Source of the DNA: Stratiolaelaps scimitus
Taxonomy: Eukaryota; Arthropoda; Arachnida; Mesostigmata; Laelapidae
Assembly (NCBI GenBank): GCA_019614645.1
Contig: JABWDB010000002.1
Span: 15,165,501 to 15,229,500, forward strand
Direction of reading: 5' to 3'
DNA: 64,000 nt
A program made the position numbers and the translations under genes. Below, one piece after another: positions 61,801 through 64,000 of this stretch. Within the stretch, counting starts at the first letter, position 1; each line of letters opens with the position of its first letter. The notes below the pieces were generated by a model. It searched no databases. It was given only the letters and a program-made list of their open reading frames with translations, and had not been told where the DNA came from.

Positions 61801-63568
61801 TATCATTCGTGCTATTTAACGTTCTCAAGGAAGCGTTCCAGCTAATTCAACAGGTAACGACAACGACGACGAATAATTGAACGATGTATATATATATTTA
61901 AGCATTAGCATGTTTTACTATACATATTCAAAGTTACGATTGCTGCATTGTCTGAACGCGTCCCAGTTCCAGTCCTTCGATTTATACTATTATATAATAT
62001 GTACAGGGTAATTCCCTACCTGGTTGTTTCGATCTGCCATTTAAAAAAAAGCCTATATTTTTTAAGTTTTTAATAATCTCTCAAGCCATCCGGGCAATTA
62101 TTTATTTGCCGCGAATATTTTTTTACCCATCAGTGAATACGAAAATGAATAAAGCTTATGATCCCTTTAGCTTTTCGCCTTTTCTAACGACCTTAGTCGA
62201 AAGGGAGTTTTTTGTGTGTTTACCAATACACCATTCACTGGTGATATTACCCATTAATAAAAAGCACACATTTGTCTAGTAAAAACTATTGAAACTAGTT
62301 ACCTAGGGACGGTTGACTAAAGCTGTGTATCGTTTTTTTCTGTTTTGCCTCCGGCCTGATGGTGACACCAATAGCGAACGAAGTATTTTGTGGATGTAAT
62401 GAATATTCTTGAGTGGACCCTCTACCTGGCCGCAGGGTTAATGGCCCTTTCACAGCTGACGCGAACTGAGGAGAAATCGTATCAAAATATTGTTGCCGCC
62501 GTCGCAGTCTTTCTCGCGTGGTTCAACTATCTCCTATTCCTACAACGGTATACAACAACACTAGTAGCACTATAAAAAAACGATTACGATTTAAATTTTG
62601 CTGGATGGGATAATAATCCGCCCTAAATTACTAATCTACGTCCACCAGGTACAATTGGTGTCGATATTATAAGAGTAATGAATTCCAGTGTTACGTTTGA
62701 ATTATTACACGCATATGTATATATATATATATATATATATCTTTATGCATTGTCTGCATTCTCGCGTGGTATTGACGATGAATGATTTCTTGACGACATC
62801 ACATTTGTGCATATTTCCATCCGTCGTTAGGTTCAACCGGGTCGGCCTCTACGTTGTGATGTTCCTCGAAATTTTATCGACGCTGCTTCGCGTCGTTATG
62901 GTATTCTCCGTTCTGATTATTGCATTCGGCCTATCATTCCATATTCTTCTCGCTCGAGTTGAGCTTACCGTAAAACAGCCGATTTTCGACCACAAAACAG
63001 GAAATGTGACATTCAAACCGATTGTGAGTATCCGTTGGCATCTCACGTATTGCTACACGTCTCACTTGTGTAGCCAACGTGATCATTTTTCCATTCTAAT
63101 GAAGCTGGTTGCGCAATTATCGATAGATGAGCGTAATCGATGTGATGCTTATGGAAGAAAGTGTTTTTATTACACTTTGTATGATGGATCTTCACTAGAT
63201 CATTCGCTGGATTAGTTCGATATCGGAGTTAACTCTCCTGTTGAATTTCTCTTCGTTTGTGTCACCATAAACAAGTCACAAACGAGCAATCTCCTCACTC
63301 TCCATTTACATTTTGCCGAGACAAATCTCGTTGACGTGTACGTCAATACTTTTACAAACTTCAGAGCTTAAGTGACAAAGGCTTCCATTCTCCACTCGTG
63401 TCGCTAATTCGAGTTGGGACAATGATGTTGGGCGAACTCGACTTCTTGGGCACGTACCTTCGACCGCTTCGTAACCTGGAGAACTCCACATGGTATCAAA
63501 TCGTCGCTGCGACCCTATTTCTGGTCGCCTTCATCATTTTGATGCCAATTCTCCTCATGAATCTTCTG
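14612..63568 (+). CDS. TrpA1: TRPA1-type transient receptor potential ankyrin channel, 21 exons, both ends outside or unresolved
   Basis: Twenty-one exons (listed separately) join to 3150 nt, exactly 1050 codons with no stop and with every intron phase matching. The product is a cation channel of the plasma membrane that in arthropods senses irritant chemicals and often heat. In order: a variable leader (residues 1-102), about 16 ankyrin repeats (about 103-700), a pre-S1 linker ending KYLETKW, S1 (about 778-805), S2 (832-860), S3 (865-888), S4 (895-918), S5 (919-960), pore with GTMMLGELDF (about 999-1010) and S6 (about 1025-1050, LMPILLMNLL). These match insect TRPA1 closely, for example HEAAKNAS, GNVPLHSAVH, HRDHKGRTPL and LGELDF. 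Painless and other TRPA subfamilies fit less well. The initiator exon was not found and the exon after S6 lies beyond 64000. Intron 2 (31 kb) contains the nested minus-strand array. Confidence 0.96.
15596..15748 (+). CDS. TrpA1: TRPA1 exon 2: leader up to the first ankyrin repeat
   Basis: Acceptor ttttttag, donor gtgagt. It is 51 codons, phase 0. The end, RNSPNRILK, joins AAEKGNMAEF of the next exon, matching the ESPFRILRAAESGN region of insect TRPA1, which supports skipping the 31 kb intron. Confidence 0.85.
16079..19069 (+). CDS. LINE ORF2: endonuclease and reverse transcriptase
   Basis: This 996-aa protein would nick target DNA and copy element RNA at the nick (target-primed reverse transcription). 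The APE endonuclease occupies roughly residues 42-265, a basic linker about 330-430, and the reverse transcriptase about 540-800; the C-terminal 190 residues are Arg/Leu-rich with no zinc knuckle that I can see. The first ATG (MTNVHLPNSD) is taken because an upstream in-frame stop is close; the true start could be in lost 5' sequence. A decayed relative lies at 30115-31095. Confidence 0.93.
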   Translation: MTNVHLPNSDCYNVSDCQKWQGDAELLVPGLNGGRTTAFSNFAALHLNAGTGGLRKSGQLETLTDFLEEEGIGLAAVVVSETWLKMVDYGGFGISDFCFIGAGREGNRQGGGVGIYIRSSCLVVDSETRTSDDGNVQAVRVLLKKPGFTGYLIGFYSSHALYRDTLLNVLEDIIPRNSALPCIIMGDSNTNLLIRSSCEDYLSFFSSRGFQHIIDQVTRPASGTCIDHIAIGYCEEFLNISPAVWCTPLFSDHYPTVVSLTGRSSVSLRDADDSEMNLVRQHDGVSIEKFLGNTSRLSWQRVYQAVDADEAFEAFSSIITREYDKCFTVRVSRRPPQQKRFQFNARLRSLRHSVNKLYRWYLRNRSLESKMAYYHSLRRYRHDLQIARSSFYREQFGRHKGNAKKLWEFVNAACGRERQKAALPTALVIESGELTSPQEIANELNTHFAAVGSKTVASLRIDDNIEPELTSIWPCRNTTFEFSQVNCVEIQTVLESTKASWSTGAAGIPSALVKRASAVLARPFAHIANLSLSRGTFPRKLKDASVIPLYKKKGDRKHLSNYRPISLVDYLSKVIEKVVMVRLEKYLHSIDFLSASQFGFRRARSTELAMAHLWQEISDTIENNQVCLGVLLDVSAAFNCLRHTFFLQALKCLGCQPGVVDWFRSYLSARRQAVKVADIESDWLEVDIGTPQGSILGPFMFLILVNFILLKIAGGKFCRTIAYADDTSLLFRIRPSSLQLDIEEALKKVEGVINTFERFGLVINTTKTNLILFRPPQRNVQVSPTQVAGETMHWSSSAKCLGLTLQENMRWQDHIGSFMPKCYAVVANLRRLRERGVPVDGLLHLYKVLLVPLLCYGISIWGGGYSMILRRGEVVQNDALRAIFGRRRSDSVADILGKYELPKLSVMYLIHVALLAFKMSKGRIPNDITFPITTVVRRTARRPTEFVIPFAVKESSRHALAYRLPAVWGSLPREIRSLSSAKKFAAEVKKFFINQM
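16079..19248 (+). mobile_element. Non-LTR retrotransposon (LINE, CR1/Jockey-like) with intact ORF2
   Basis: A single uninterrupted 996-codon frame (16079-19069) encodes an APE-type endonuclease followed by a reverse transcriptase. Endonuclease marks are LNAG (about 47), SETWL (about 80), MGDSN (about 187) and SDHYP (about 250). The reverse transcriptase shows NYRPISL, SQFGFRRARSTE, LDVSAAFN, GTPQGSILGP and YADDT (about 722). The ORF is followed by about 180 bp of AT-rich 3' sequence ending AATAAACATTTGTTTGAATT near 19248, a short direct repeat as in CR1/L2-group tails. No separate ORF1 is visible upstream, so the copy may be 5' truncated. The intact frame suggests a young insertion into TRPA1 intron 2, in the same orientation as the host gene. 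The 5' boundary is uncertain. Confidence 0.93.
19249..20550. other. Intronic stretch without recognisable genes
   Basis: AT-rich DNA between the LINE tail and the first tandem duplication. I see no coding similarity, RNA gene or ordered repeat. Confidence 0.5.
21029..22710 (-). CDS. Gene A: small secreted helical protein, nested in TRPA1 intron
   Basis: Exons on the minus strand: 22710-22653, 21759-21600 and 21260-21029 (58+160+232 nt, 149 aa). Intron phases are 1 then 2, with donors gtaagg and gtgagt and acceptors gattag and ctctag. The chain starts with a signal peptide (MRTFIVLVALCVAATQA); the mature part is alanine/lysine-rich and looks all-helical. One Cys lies near its start (SRSECVIDQ) and one near its end (AVRCIFPNK), plus an extra Cys in LEDCQQ. 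An AATAAA on the minus strand lies about 65 bp past the stop, near 20961-20966. Paralogous to B, C and D. It is presumably secreted; the two conserved cysteines could close a disulfide. I do not recognise the family. Confidence 0.78.
22708..22790 (-). promoter_or_regulatory. Gene A core promoter and leader
   Basis: TATAAAA at 22786-22780 (minus strand), 70 bp from the ATG at 22710. The leader includes GTGTTTCAAGCA, shared in near-identical form by all four paralogues, and a CCAGT that could be the initiator. Confidence 0.7.
23866..24155 (-). mobile_element. Ty3/Gypsy-type pol remnant (integrase C-terminal region)
   Basis: Minus-strand translation gives DKLDFDRRHGVRPKMFYP, then IFAKDFRIPGKPNWQPGII, one in-frame stop, then MMWKRHANHIKPRD. 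The order (A/VKDFR, W.PG, RH..H/QL) is the end of Gypsy integrase. It is a decayed fragment; neither LTR nor other domains were identified. Confidence 0.72.
24500..24690 (+). mobile_element. Decayed LINE 3' fragment (tail family copy 2)
   Basis: The best-preserved copy of the tail: VYHRLIRATRDKRAGSYLL then LSLAAQRGNSIAFLRTMSA in one frame. It lies between the two A/B duplication units, so it could be linked to that duplication. Confidence 0.7.
25325..26608 (-). CDS. Gene B: small secreted helical protein, nested in TRPA1 intron
   Basis: Exons on the minus strand: 26608-26551, 25933-25774 and 25541-25325 (58+160+217 nt, 144 aa), phases 1 and 2. The signal peptide is MRTFIVLAALCIAVTQA. The mature chain contains Cys near its start (AYKCAADKI) and at its end (AGQCFF, then stop), and shares NTSAV-type helices with A (AMTSAVSKNAGKIS against SMTSAVYKNAEAIS). 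Exons 1 and 2 are the same length as in A. An AATAAA follows almost at once after the TGA (minus strand, about 25319-25314). It is the close partner of A from the 4.2 kb duplication. Function unknown. Confidence 0.8.
26606..26690 (-). promoter_or_regulatory. Gene B core promoter and leader
   Basis: TATAAAA at 26685-26679 (minus strand), 71 bp from the ATG at 26608, followed by the shared GTTTCAAGCAACTGG leader block. Confidence 0.7.
26985..27065 (-). repeat. Short interspersed tail repeat, copy 1
   Basis: TTGGTTTATTAAAGGCGCTACA followed by CACAATGCTTAAG.TCTCTTAT resembles 28525-28590. Read on the minus strand it ends CCTTTAATAAACC, which looks like the polyadenylated 3' end of a retroelement. 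It interrupts the A/B duplication match, so it inserted after that duplication. Confidence 0.5.
27140..27235 (+). repeat. tRNA-like SINE remnant
   Basis: GTGGCTCAGATGGTATGG is a good RNA polymerase III A-box region, and CCTTAAATGTCC downstream recurs at 47360. The B box is not recognisable here. Low certainty. Confidence 0.35.
28405..28500 (+). repeat. tRNA-derived SINE head (A and B boxes)
   Basis: GATGGCCCGGAGTAACGCC fits an A box and, about 35 nt on, GTCTCCGGTTCGAATCCCGC is a near-perfect B box with T-loop. No complete cloverleaf was found, so this is a SINE rather than a functional tRNA gene. Confidence 0.6.
28525..28590 (-). repeat. Short interspersed tail repeat, copy 2
   Basis: GGTTTATTAAAGGAGCTG.AATTTTGCAATGCTAAAGATCTCTTAT: the same element as 26985-27065, directly after the SINE head. 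Confidence 0.5.
29134..29470 (-). mobile_element. BEL/Pao-type retrotransposon pol remnant (C-terminal domain)
   Basis: Minus-strand frame ends in RLIRVGDVCIVRNEKKQPRN, then LVRVIEATEGRDGKIRT, RFSNRQVTRRAAQLLYP and stop. This is the conserved C-terminal domain of BEL/Pao polyproteins (RPRL..GDVVLV...GRDG..R...R...RP...LYPLE). Upstream a frameshifted stretch reads TNYFGTL and TDYILQLQT. The rest of the element is missing. An LTR might lie between about 28850 and 29130, but I could not define its ends. Confidence 0.75.
30115..31095 (+). mobile_element. Decayed LINE copy related to the intact element
   Basis: In shifting frames it follows the 16079-19069 ORF2 in order: ESKAASCKNLRKFRRALHT against ESKMAYYHSLRRYRHDLQI; KEKTELPLYLPLLVESS against GRERQKAALPTALVIES; ELKRRISVGSRTMALLGI against ELNTHFAAVGSKTVASLRI; VQKIMESTKT against IQTVLESTKA; KNKGDRPRAFNYRLTSLVEF against KKKGDRKHLSNYRPISLVDY; and VIAYEDE in place of TIAYADD. 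Many stops and deletions. It sits between the A/B and C/D gene pairs. Confidence 0.78.
31208..33082 (-). CDS. Gene C: small secreted helical protein, nested in TRPA1 intron
   Basis: Exons on the minus strand: 33082-33010, 32378-32225 and 31436-31208 (73+154+229 nt, 151 aa), phases 1 and 2. The signal peptide is MRTFIILATLCLAASQA. The mature chain has the two family cysteines (RAACATKAIQD and VIQCFKQ, stop) plus two more at the start of exon 3 (KECEGKLRCKF), which may form an extra disulfide. It is lysine-rich and predicted helical by composition. Exons 1 and 2 match D in length exactly; exon 3 differs strongly from D. Intron 1 has a short alternative donor/acceptor pair (see 32973-33009). Function unknown. 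Confidence 0.78.
33080..33160 (-). promoter_or_regulatory. Gene C core promoter and leader
   Basis: TATAAAA at 33158-33152 (minus strand), 70 bp from the ATG at 33082, followed by the shared CTGTTTCAAGCAGTCGGAAA leader. Confidence 0.7.
34074..34101. repeat. Short perfect hairpin
   Basis: ATGAGTTCTGTA, 4-nt loop, TACAGAACTCAT: 12-bp arms. No neighbouring gene explains it. Confidence 0.8.
35130..35520 (+). mobile_element. Decayed LINE reverse transcriptase fragment, copy 1
   Basis: The stretch reads, with frame shifts, SIFMCL.AFDRIDSSDFF and then MTPGVPQE (the VPQGS motif of reverse transcriptase), with stops. It lies in the C/D duplication and has a sister copy at 41110-41370. It differs from the intact LINE family at 16079. 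Confidence 0.55.
35729..36290 (-). mobile_element. Copia-like (UBN2-type) gag fragment with stop
   Basis: Minus-strand frames read KWLFQTEQYFSEVVGRK, then a stop, RFDQGNRAAIAMIINNIDF, LWANIRTRF, a foldback, then FVNYKYNPQKNASENIAMFE. The order (W...E..F; W...D..A...I...I; W..L...F; F....K......N...F) is that of copia-type gag (UBN2). A second partial match to its 3' part lies at 36540-36620. It is broken by a stop and a palindrome. Confidence 0.6.
35927..35998. repeat. 27-bp inverted repeat (foldback) inside the gag fragment
   Basis: Arms 35927-35953 and 35972-35998 match at 26 of 27 positions with an 18-nt spacer; the left arm begins GACAAACTTGCTGTATGCGA. Confidence 0.9.
37087..37138. repeat. 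21-bp perfect inverted repeat
   Basis: Arms 37087-37107 (TATCCCCAGTTTTTTACACA..) and 37118-37138 with a 10-nt loop; perfect pairing. It lies between gene C upstream DNA and the 3' end of gene D. Confidence 0.92.
37953..39811 (-). CDS. Gene D: small secreted helical protein, nested in TRPA1 intron
   Basis: Exons on the minus strand: 39811-39739, 39033-38880 and 38193-37953 (73+154+241 nt, 155 aa), phases 1 and 2. The signal peptide is MRSFIVLAALCIAASQA. Exon 2 resembles C (ACARKVIQDAVNEVV against ACATKAIQDAVNDVV); exon 3 is very different and more hydrophobic and acidic (AMVIRNISPVQSELAF, DVVAQISEDIENLSDKLI), with the last Cys at IFVCGNV and a longer C-terminal tail. An alternative product by reading through intron 1 is possible: from the same ATG the frame stays open to 39311 (166 aa). 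Function unknown; family not recognised. Confidence 0.78.
39311..39738 (-). other. Open frame in gene D intron 1 continuous with its signal peptide
   Basis: Directly after exon 1 the frame continues through a 38-nt mini-intron-like stretch (gtaaaagc ... tttttttcgcaag) into a Cys-containing peptide with NVNGITVCIDEACQKITL, RLPMKADCGRRGGNQY and MQYSHISC, stopping at 39311. Gene C has the homologous DNA, but its register is broken by an in-frame stop and an 8-nt insertion. This could be an intron-retention isoform, an alternative exon or simply intron. Confidence 0.4.
39809..39890 (-). promoter_or_regulatory. Gene D core promoter and leader
   Basis: TATAAAA at 39887-39881 (minus strand), 70 bp from the ATG at 39811, followed by TCCTCAGTTGTTTCAAGCAG; TCAGTT about 30 bp from the TATA box fits the arthropod initiator. 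Confidence 0.72.
41110..41370 (+). mobile_element. Decayed LINE reverse transcriptase fragment, copy 2
   Basis: Near-identical to 35130-35400 (shared segment duplication), with TTPGIPQE at the VPQGS position and stops in all frames. Confidence 0.55.
42037..42387 (+). other. Open frame with good donor; possible alternative 5' exon of TRPA1
   Basis: The frame is open for 117 codons. From the ATG at 42196 it reads MTRQLLRDVLFSPRIYPQ and on to RSCYEFIK, then a good donor (AAG|gtaagg) after 42360 in phase 0. The first ankyrin exon of TRPA1 (46868) needs exactly phase 0. The peptide looks protein-like, but I recognise no family. A minus-strand frame (42393-42211) overlaps it and looks equally plausible by composition, so coding status is open. 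Confidence 0.3.
43345..43370. repeat. (ATTT)n microsatellite
   Basis: Six TTTA units. Confidence 0.9.
44500..44591. repeat. 39-bp perfect palindrome with (TA)n loop
   Basis: Arms 44500-44538 and 44553-44591 are perfectly complementary; the loop is ACTATATATATATA. The left arm starts GAACTCGTTCTTTTTCTTTT. No terminal-repeat element or gene accounts for it. Confidence 0.95.
44950..45795 (+). mobile_element. Decayed mariner (Tc1/mariner) transposase
   Basis: Frames shift but keep mariner order: an SDGDSLFEAGPSG-like linker, QLESYGLAT, LQRIMLCHWWYLKGVFYCEL (IML.VWWD..GV.Y.ELL), NTTLKRAV, NILVHNPARPYVTWATRQ (.. HDNARPH), YIYPDVSPSSYHLFR (PPYSPDLAPSDYHLF), EADIRKWVYEW and FEGIRLLPERW. The catalytic D,D34D context is partly lost (N in place of D in HNPARP). 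Multiple stops make it dead; the terminal inverted repeats were not found. Confidence 0.85.
46150..46168. repeat. Poly(A) run
   Basis: Nineteen A residues; possibly the tail of a plus-strand retroposed fragment (about 45830-46149), which I could not classify. Confidence 0.7.
46841..46867 (+). other. TrpA1: Possible alternative TRPA1 start in frame with the first ankyrin exon
   Basis: ATG CTC TCC AAC CTC GTG GAT TTT CAG reads straight into the exon at 46868 (MLSNLVDFQ-AAEKGN), directly after an in-frame TAA. A transcript starting in the distal part of intron 2 would make a shorter TRPA1 lacking the 102-residue leader. N-terminal TRPA1 isoforms are known in insects and have been described in bee mites. 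Confidence 0.35.
46868..47051 (+). CDS. TrpA1: TRPA1 exon 3: start of ankyrin domain
   Basis: Acceptor gattttcag, donor gtatgg at 47052, phase 0 in and 1 out. AAEKGNMAEFQRLL, then ANK1 (GRQAIHHAATHDRINILEFI). Confidence 0.93.
47270..47370 (+). repeat. tRNA-like SINE remnant
   Basis: Contains CCAGTTCGAACCCCAGCGG, a good B box and T-arm, after a weak A-box region, and CCTTAAATGTCCTG downstream, shared with 27190-27220. Confidence 0.45.
48185..48290 (+). mobile_element. Decayed LINE 3' fragment (tail family copy 3)
   Basis: CCTCGCTGTGCAAAAGGAGA, then TGCCATTGCCTACCTCGG, then GACACCCTGTCCCCGACTGA and TCACTAATTATTG. It matches copies at 13870 and 51795 in peptide and post-stop DNA. An overlapping minus-strand open frame (48012-48311) is a shadow. 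Confidence 0.65.
48619..48698. repeat. (TA)n microsatellite with (TATATG)n end
   Basis: About 26 TA units, then four TATATG/TATGTA units. Confidence 0.95.
49570..49655 (-). repeat. Possible tRNA-like sequence
   Basis: Minus strand AATGGCGCAATGGCTAGAGG is a good A-box region as in tRNA-Arg; no convincing B box at the right distance. Low certainty. Confidence 0.25.
50930..51600 (+). mobile_element. LINE-like C-terminal fragment (frameshifted)
   Basis: The frames give ELRDLLLE, ARLRAVNRAGLGAWL, then PGCGDPVNADGHEGLSCERS, ERRPDSLIPFH, LLWDGT, then YHGTTSFTQYAEQTKLRK and VFSPLALETFG. The signature CG..V.A.GHHGLSC..S, RPD(G), WD.T and ..VETLG is the C-terminal part of a widespread LINE-type retroelement family, upstream of the tail copies at 13870, 24500, 48185 and 51795. 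Stops and a deleted portion show decay. Confidence 0.65.
51795..51905 (-). mobile_element. Decayed LINE 3' fragment, reversed (tail family copy 4)
   Basis: Minus strand: RIEGNAIASRGTMATSAWHP then CACCCTGTCCCCAAATATTT and CTCTAATTATTG, matching the other tail copies but in the opposite orientation. Confidence 0.65.
53204..53343 (+). CDS. TrpA1: TRPA1 exon 4: ankyrin repeats 2-3
   Basis: Acceptor cacttacag, donor gttagt. The join gives DNEGNTPLHSACTNG, then KESQSPLHLATQLNK; phase 1 in, 0 out. Confidence 0.95.
53440..53790 (+). mobile_element. LINE-like C-terminal fragment, second copy (frameshifted)
   Basis: RHTMLNDTFVRALCSAGIPC, then RRPDPH/ALTLIPF, then YDTVVDTLAPSYVN in alternating frames: the RH..LND..RAL..AGIP....RPD......D..VDTLAPS pattern of the same family as 50930-51600. 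Dead. Confidence 0.68.
54490..54515. repeat. Short perfect hairpin
   Basis: CAGGAGACAG, loop GTGTGT, CTGTCTCCTG: 10-bp arms. Confidence 0.8.
54941..55066 (+). CDS. TrpA1: TRPA1 exon 5: ankyrin repeats 3-4
   Basis: Acceptor catccacag, donor gtgagc. It begins VASLKALCDFKDQ and holds GRTALHIACISDNADAALVL; 42 codons, phase 0 both sides. Confidence 0.95.
55067..55974. other. TRPA1 intron 5
   Basis: Nothing recognisable beyond AT-rich intronic sequence. Confidence 0.5.
55975..56173 (+). CDS. TrpA1: TRPA1 exon 6: ankyrin repeats 4-6
   Basis: Acceptor tatttgcag, donor gtacgc. LRDFGASPKTTCDNGFYP, HEAAKNASANAMRALLEF and GNVPLHSAVHA are strongly like insect TRPA1 (CNNGYYPIHEAAKNAS; EGNVPLHSAVHGG). 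Phase 0 in, 1 out. Confidence 0.97.
56741..56911 (+). CDS. TrpA1: TRPA1 exon 7: ankyrin repeats 6-7
   Basis: Acceptor cacgatag, donor gtatgc at 56912. GDLKAVELCLESGALISTQQ and STPVHLACSQGAIDIVKLMF. The donor at 56912 (not the gtgagc at 56893) restores the frame into the next exon, giving MVSIGRD-DAQNMTPLH. Phase 1 in, 1 out. Confidence 0.9.
57115..57255 (+). CDS. TrpA1: TRPA1 exon 8: ankyrin repeats 8-9
   Basis: Acceptor gtgctcag, donor gtgagt. AQNMTPLHCAAMFDHVELV and GEGASLNATDKEGRS; phase 1 in, 1 out. Confidence 0.95.
57376..57550 (+). CDS. TrpA1: TRPA1 exon 9: ankyrin repeats 9-10
   Basis: Acceptor gacttgcag, donor gtgaga. SAWKTVTSVLKLGADLGLQ, DNQGRNLLHHIVLSGGSI, then LLLNER; phase 1 in, 2 out. 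Confidence 0.95.
58006..58162 (+). CDS. TrpA1: TRPA1 exon 10: ankyrin repeats 11-12
   Basis: Acceptor tcctgcag, donor gtgagt. RDTYGCTALHYAARNGQL and NENQSPLHFAAMFGRLNT; phase 2 in, 0 out. Confidence 0.95.
58406..58535 (+). CDS. TrpA1: TRPA1 exon 11: ankyrin repeats 12-13
   Basis: Acceptor ttcttgcag, donor gttatt (weak but GT). VRNLLDSKKGHLIINEMDG, then KTPLHIASQCGHVRVVHLLL; phase 0 in, 1 out. Confidence 0.93.
58757..58809. repeat. (TA)n microsatellite
   Basis: About 26 TA units in TRPA1 intron 11. Confidence 0.95.
58961..59091 (+). CDS. TrpA1: TRPA1 exon 12: ankyrin repeat 14
   Basis: Acceptor tccgtttag, donor gtaatt. GALLHRDHKGRTPLHYAAMN, HSHLLDQTDRDG. Nearly identical to insect TRPA1 here. 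Phase 1 in, 0 out. Confidence 0.96.
59392..59561 (+). CDS. TrpA1: TRPA1 exon 13: ankyrin repeats 15-16
   Basis: Acceptor catttgcag, donor gttcga (weak but GT). NTALHMAAMKNRSSTAVNLL, CCKITKNGLDMTPMDYAL and VAMAMVTHPS; phase 0 in, 2 out. Confidence 0.93.
59844..59988 (+). CDS. TrpA1: TRPA1 exon 14: pre-S1 linker, first part
   Basis: Acceptor gttacgcag, donor gtgagt. RSDEIMTSQVKTYGCLVEGL and AVMPEVMMTVLDRG, ending SDEYF; phase 2 in, 0 out. The usual channel-gating cysteine positions of vertebrate TRPA1 are partly replaced (see findings). Confidence 0.93.
60472..60555 (+). CDS. TrpA1: TRPA1 exon 15: pre-S1 linker, second part
   Basis: Acceptor ctatttcag, donor gtaagt. VKYSFTCLQNSEGADVV and PLPVMN, as in insect IKYSF and PLPVVNAM. 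It is 28 codons, phase 0 both sides. Confidence 0.92.
60793..60863 (+). CDS. TrpA1: TRPA1 exon 16: pre-S1 linker, third part
   Basis: Acceptor catcgctag, donor gtaatg. IMVRYGREELLSHPLSVKYL then ETKW; phase 0 in, 2 out. Matches insect MVSHGRVELLAHPLSQKYLQ. Confidence 0.95.
61319..61481 (+). CDS. TrpA1: TRPA1 exon 17: S1
   Basis: Acceptor attgacag, donor gtaagt. NAYGMYFHILNLMVYTVFLC carries S1; the S1-S2 loop (QDNKKRHQGVSGFDVANAF) is much shorter than in Drosophila. Phase 2 in, 0 out. Confidence 0.95.
61767..61853 (+). CDS. TrpA1: TRPA1 exon 18: S2
   Basis: Acceptor atttgtag, donor gtaacg. TSVVVLSFVLFNVLKEAFQL is S2; 29 codons, phase 0. Confidence 0.93.
62375..62547 (+). CDS. TrpA1: TRPA1 exon 19: S3 and S4
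   Basis: Acceptor caatag, donor gtatac. DVMNILEWTLYLAAGLMALS (S3), then VAAVAVFLAWFNYLLFLQR (S4); phase 0 in, 2 out. Confidence 0.95.
62718..62740. repeat. (TA)n microsatellite
   Basis: About 11 TA units in TRPA1 intron 19. Confidence 0.9.
62831..63023 (+). CDS. TrpA1: TRPA1 exon 20: S4-S5 linker and S5
   Basis: Acceptor gtcgttag, donor gtgagt. FNRVGLYVVMFLEILSTLLR, then VFSVLIIAFGLSFHILL (S5), then the outer turret ending NVTFKPI; phase 2 in, 0 out. It is very close to insect TRPA1 (QVGIYVVMFLEILQTL). Confidence 0.97.
63365..63568 (+). CDS. TrpA1: TRPA1 exon 21: pore and S6
   Basis: Acceptor aaacttcag, donor gtaagt. SLSDKGFHSPLVSLIRVGTM leads to MMLGELDFLGTYL (pore helix and filter), then TLFLVAFIILMPILLMNLL (S6). 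68 codons, phase 0. The following exon (IGLAVGDIE-type) would lie beyond the window. Confidence 0.97.
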
Positions 63569-64000
63569 GTAAGTGATTCATCCTGATACCGTTGTCTCCA
63601 CGGTCCGTCGCAACAGTTGGGAAAAGTGTAGGAACGTAGAGAATATATGGCATTATCTTCTTTTAGTCACATATACATATATAGTAGATATTTCGTTACC
63701 GCGATAGATATTTCGCTACCGCGAACTATATTTATATGTTCATAGTTTTGATATGCCTATCCGTCTCCCAAATGATCGATCTGTTCAAGACGTTCGCTCG
63801 GTGACCGCTAGAGACGTTAGACACTTCCTTATTTACTAATCGGTGGTGGTATATTATTTTGTATTTATATACTACTCATACACGAACTATATACCGAGAT
63901 GAAAGCTGTCATAGATGTCCCCGTTCTCCACCAAAGTTAATTATCAGCTGCTGCAACGATACCGAACCAGGATTCAACTTTCCACAGTGATTAAGTTTAT

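Noticed and set aside
1..64000. CRISPR arrays, operons, ribosome binding sites, bacterial origins
   Set aside because: The window is eukaryotic with spliced genes; no regularly spaced repeats of CRISPR type were seen.

Overview
The window looks like arthropod nuclear DNA, most plausibly from a mite or other chelicerate. It has split genes with GT-AG introns, arthropod versions of dysfusion and TRPA1, AT-rich microsatellites and many decayed retroelements. The organism call is inference; no rRNA or mitochondrial marker is present to confirm it.

Layout. (1) 1520-4459, plus strand: the 3' part of dysfusion (bHLH-PAS), four exons with continuous phase and a Pro/His-rich tail; its bHLH exons lie left of the window. 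(2) 4460-14611: about 10 kb with no firm gene. (3) 14612-63568, plus strand: 21 consecutive exons of TRPA1, 3150 nt (1050 codons) in unbroken phase. They encode an N-terminal leader, about 16 ankyrin repeats, S1-S6 and the pore; the start codon and C-terminal exon(s) are missing. (4) TRPA1 intron 2 (15749-46867, 31 kb) carries most of the accessory material: an intact LINE ORF (16079-19069), a minus-strand array of four paralogous small secreted protein genes (A 22710-21029, B 26608-25325, C 33082-31208, D 39811-37953), remnants of Gypsy, BEL/Pao, copia-like, LINE and mariner elements, and long perfect hairpins. (5) The later TRPA1 introns hold further LINE fragments and (TA)n tracts.

The most unusual item is the nested array. 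All four genes share a three-exon plan with intron phases 1 and 2, a near-invariant signal peptide, a TATAAAA box about 70 bp upstream of the ATG, and one conserved Cys near each end of an otherwise divergent, apparently all-helical mature chain of about 125-140 aa. They form two tandem pairs (A/B spaced about 4.2 kb, C/D about 6.7 kb). I do not recognise the family. Gene D also has an intron-retention reading frame that joins its signal peptide to a different Cys-containing peptide.

TRPA1 itself has two possible alternative 5' ends upstream of the first ankyrin exon: an in-frame ATG directly before that exon, and a phase-compatible Met-starting ORF with a good donor at 42196-42360. N-terminal TRPA1 isoforms are known in other arthropods. 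All identifications come from reading translations by eye; no database search was run.
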